NCBI GenBank assembly: GCA_015486145.1
Contig: WFSH01000037.1
Coordinates: forward strand, 1 to 5,500
DNA length: 5,500 nt
Origin: Mesoaciditogaceae bacterium
GTDB taxonomy: Bacteria > Thermotogota > Thermotogae > Mesoaciditogales > Mesoaciditogaceae
Direction of reading: 5' to 3'
Notes under the pieces: model-generated
What the model was told of the DNA's origin: nothing
Seen by the model: only the letters and a program-made list of their open reading frames with translations
Database searches by the model: none
Translations under genes and position numbers: made by a program
In this document: positions 4,490 to 5,500 of the stretch, piece after piece
How the letters are laid out: the number at the start of each line of letters is the position of its first letter
Position numbering within the stretch: the stretch's first letter is position 1

Positions 4490-5500
4490 TTAGTTTTCCT
4501 TCTTTCGCCTTATTTTTTTCAATATCACGTTTATTTCATTTCTCGCAAAATACAAAATCGCTACGGTGGTAAGGAAAATTTCCAAAATAATTTTGGGAAC
4601 GTAAGCCATGTTTGAAAGTGGAAAGGTAAACACATATATGTACAAAAGAGATGTCAAAATTGGAAGGATCGTCTTTATGCTGAAAAGATGTGTGATTTTG
4701 TAATGGTGTTTGAGATCGAACGTCAATGTGATAACCCAAGCTAAAGATACCACACTTGAAGAGGCCGCAATTCCCGCTTGTTTGAAAGGTCCCATAAGCC
4801 ACCAATCCATAACGGCATTCAAAAGAATAAATGGAACGCTGATCAGCGTAAGTCGGAGGGTTTGTTTTTTTGCTATGTACAAGTTTCCGAGTATACCGGA
4901 AAGCGGTCCGGTTACGATCATAAAGGCATAGGCTATGAGAGCTGGCGATGTCATCATTGTGGATTTAGATGTGAATTCTCCCCTTTGGTATATCACGGCA
5001 ACTATCCAATATGCTGCAACAATCGTAAAGGCAGCAGCAGGGGCGAGAATTTTTATTATCGCTTCGTTCAGTTTCACGGTTTTAACCCTCAGTGCCTCAT
5101 CATCCATAACGGAGGCGCTCTCGGAAACACTCGTGAAAGATGAGGTGATAAGCCCACTCGTGGCCAATCCGGTGATTATCCCAACTATCGTGTACGAATA
5201 AGTCAGCGCAGATATACTCCCCACTGCCAAAGTGGAGGCGAATGCTTTATCCACTATGTTGTTTATCGTACCGATCGTAATCGAAAGAAAAAGCGGTGAT
5301 GCCAGGTAAAGGGCTCGCAACATTTGTCGAGTAAATGGCTTTGCGAATGGGAAAGCCGTCCACACATTCCTTCCCAACAAAAAAGAGATTAGCGCCACCA
5401 CCGCCGTTCCGATGGTCCAAGCGGTGGCGTAAGCACCGGTAGACATGATCGGCGCAAGTAACCAAAGCGCTGGAATCGCAACCAAATTGAACATGAAGCT
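4490..5500 (-). CDS. murJ: MurJ/MviN-family flippase (MOP superfamily), N-terminus beyond right edge
   Basis: The family moves undecaprenyl-linked peptidoglycan precursor (lipid II) across the cytoplasmic membrane. 336 codons are visible, ending with TAA at 4490-4492; the frame is open to the window edge, so the first ATG inside (5492-5494) is not the start. Full MurJ proteins are about 500 residues, so roughly 170 N-terminal residues are missing. Counting from that internal Met, family marks are NNIVDKAFASTL (78-89), GSISALTYSYTIVG (92-105), IYQRGEFTS near the middle, AYAFMIVTGPLSGILGNLYIAKKQTLRLTLI-type sequence, and MGPFKQAGIAASSSVVSLAW. About ten membrane helices are expected in this part, and the protein ends with a basic tail (KKIRRKK). 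The usual arginine in the Y-A-x-R-L motif is a threonine here (codon 5189-5191) and the following proline is lost, so lipid II as substrate is less certain. A related polysaccharide-lipid flippase is an alternative. Confidence 0.82.
   Translation of the reverse strand, partial: SFMFNLVAIPALWLLAPIMSTGAYATAWTIGTAVVALISFLLGRNVWTAFPFAKPFTRQMLRALYLASPLFLSITIGTINNIVDKAFASTLAVGSISALTYSYTIVGIITGLATSGLITSSFTSVSESASVMDDEALRVKTVKLNEAIIKILAPAAAFTIVAAYWIVAVIYQRGEFTSKSTMMTSPALIAYAFMIVTGPLSGILGNLYIAKKQTLRLTLISVPFILLNAVMDWWLMGPFKQAGIAASSSVVSLAWVITLTFDLKHHYKITHLFSIKTILPILTSLLYIYVFTFPLSNMAYVPKIILEIFLTTVAILYFARNEINVILKKIRRKKEN

Noticed and set aside
1..5500. The window begins with AGCTT and ends with AAGCT, like a HindIII fragment
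   Set aside because: Internal AAGCTT sites exist at 2041 and 3240, and both ends fall inside genes, so this is most simply coincidence.

Overview
The window holds one strand's worth of genes: all five recognisable coding regions lie on the minus strand, so transcription runs from base 5500 towards base 1. In that order they are the C-terminal two thirds of a MurJ-family flippase (cut by the right edge), an Amt ammonium channel, and a cobalamin riboswitch leading a three-gene vitamin B12 import operon: btuF-like binding protein, btuC-like permease, and the first 168 residues of a btuD-like ATPase (cut by the left edge). I find no tRNA, rRNA, CRISPR array, transposase or phage gene, and no supportable plus-strand gene.

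Organism: a bacterium with moderate to low GC, strong Shine-Dalgarno sequences (AGGAGG before btuF, amt and btuD), an exported binding protein without a lipoprotein cysteine, and tight 4-8 base gene overlaps. The protein style and the pairing of a B12 riboswitch with btuFCD would fit a member of the Thermotogae, but this is an impression from the sequence and not a database match; other diderm or thermophilic lineages are possible.

Layout. 1-504 btuD (partial); 497-1501 btuC; 1498-2385 btuF; 2401-2432 intrinsic terminator abutting the btuF ribosome binding site; 2457-2640 cobalamin aptamer with its kissing-loop hairpin; 2644-2672 a good sigma70-type promoter; 2680-2890 a non-coding stretch rich in inverted repeats; 2894-2924 the amt terminator; 2946-4163 amt; 4164-4489 an AT-rich amt leader with several surplus Shine-Dalgarno-like blocks; 4490-5500 murJ-like (partial).

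How it works together. The B12 unit reads as a complete feedback switch. From the promoter at 2644-2672 the RNA folds an aptamer with a recognisable P1, B12 box and L5-L13 kissing pair. The 3' strand of the kissing hairpin can instead pair with the 5' arm of the terminator, giving a plausible route by which cobalamin binding would lead to termination before btuF. The riboswitch is the main reason to assign the transporter to cobalamin rather than to iron siderophore or haem, since the protein families alone do not decide this. The amt gene supplies ammonium uptake; it has every pore residue I can check and a C-terminus typical for GlnK-regulated channels, but no glnK gene is beside it here. 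The murJ-like protein belongs to cell envelope synthesis and has no evident functional link to its neighbours.

I do not see a clearly new biological system. The points most worth a second look are the riboswitch switching geometry, the loss of a usually conserved arginine in the MurJ-like protein, the inverted-repeat cluster at 2705-2815, and the surplus Shine-Dalgarno-like blocks ahead of amt.
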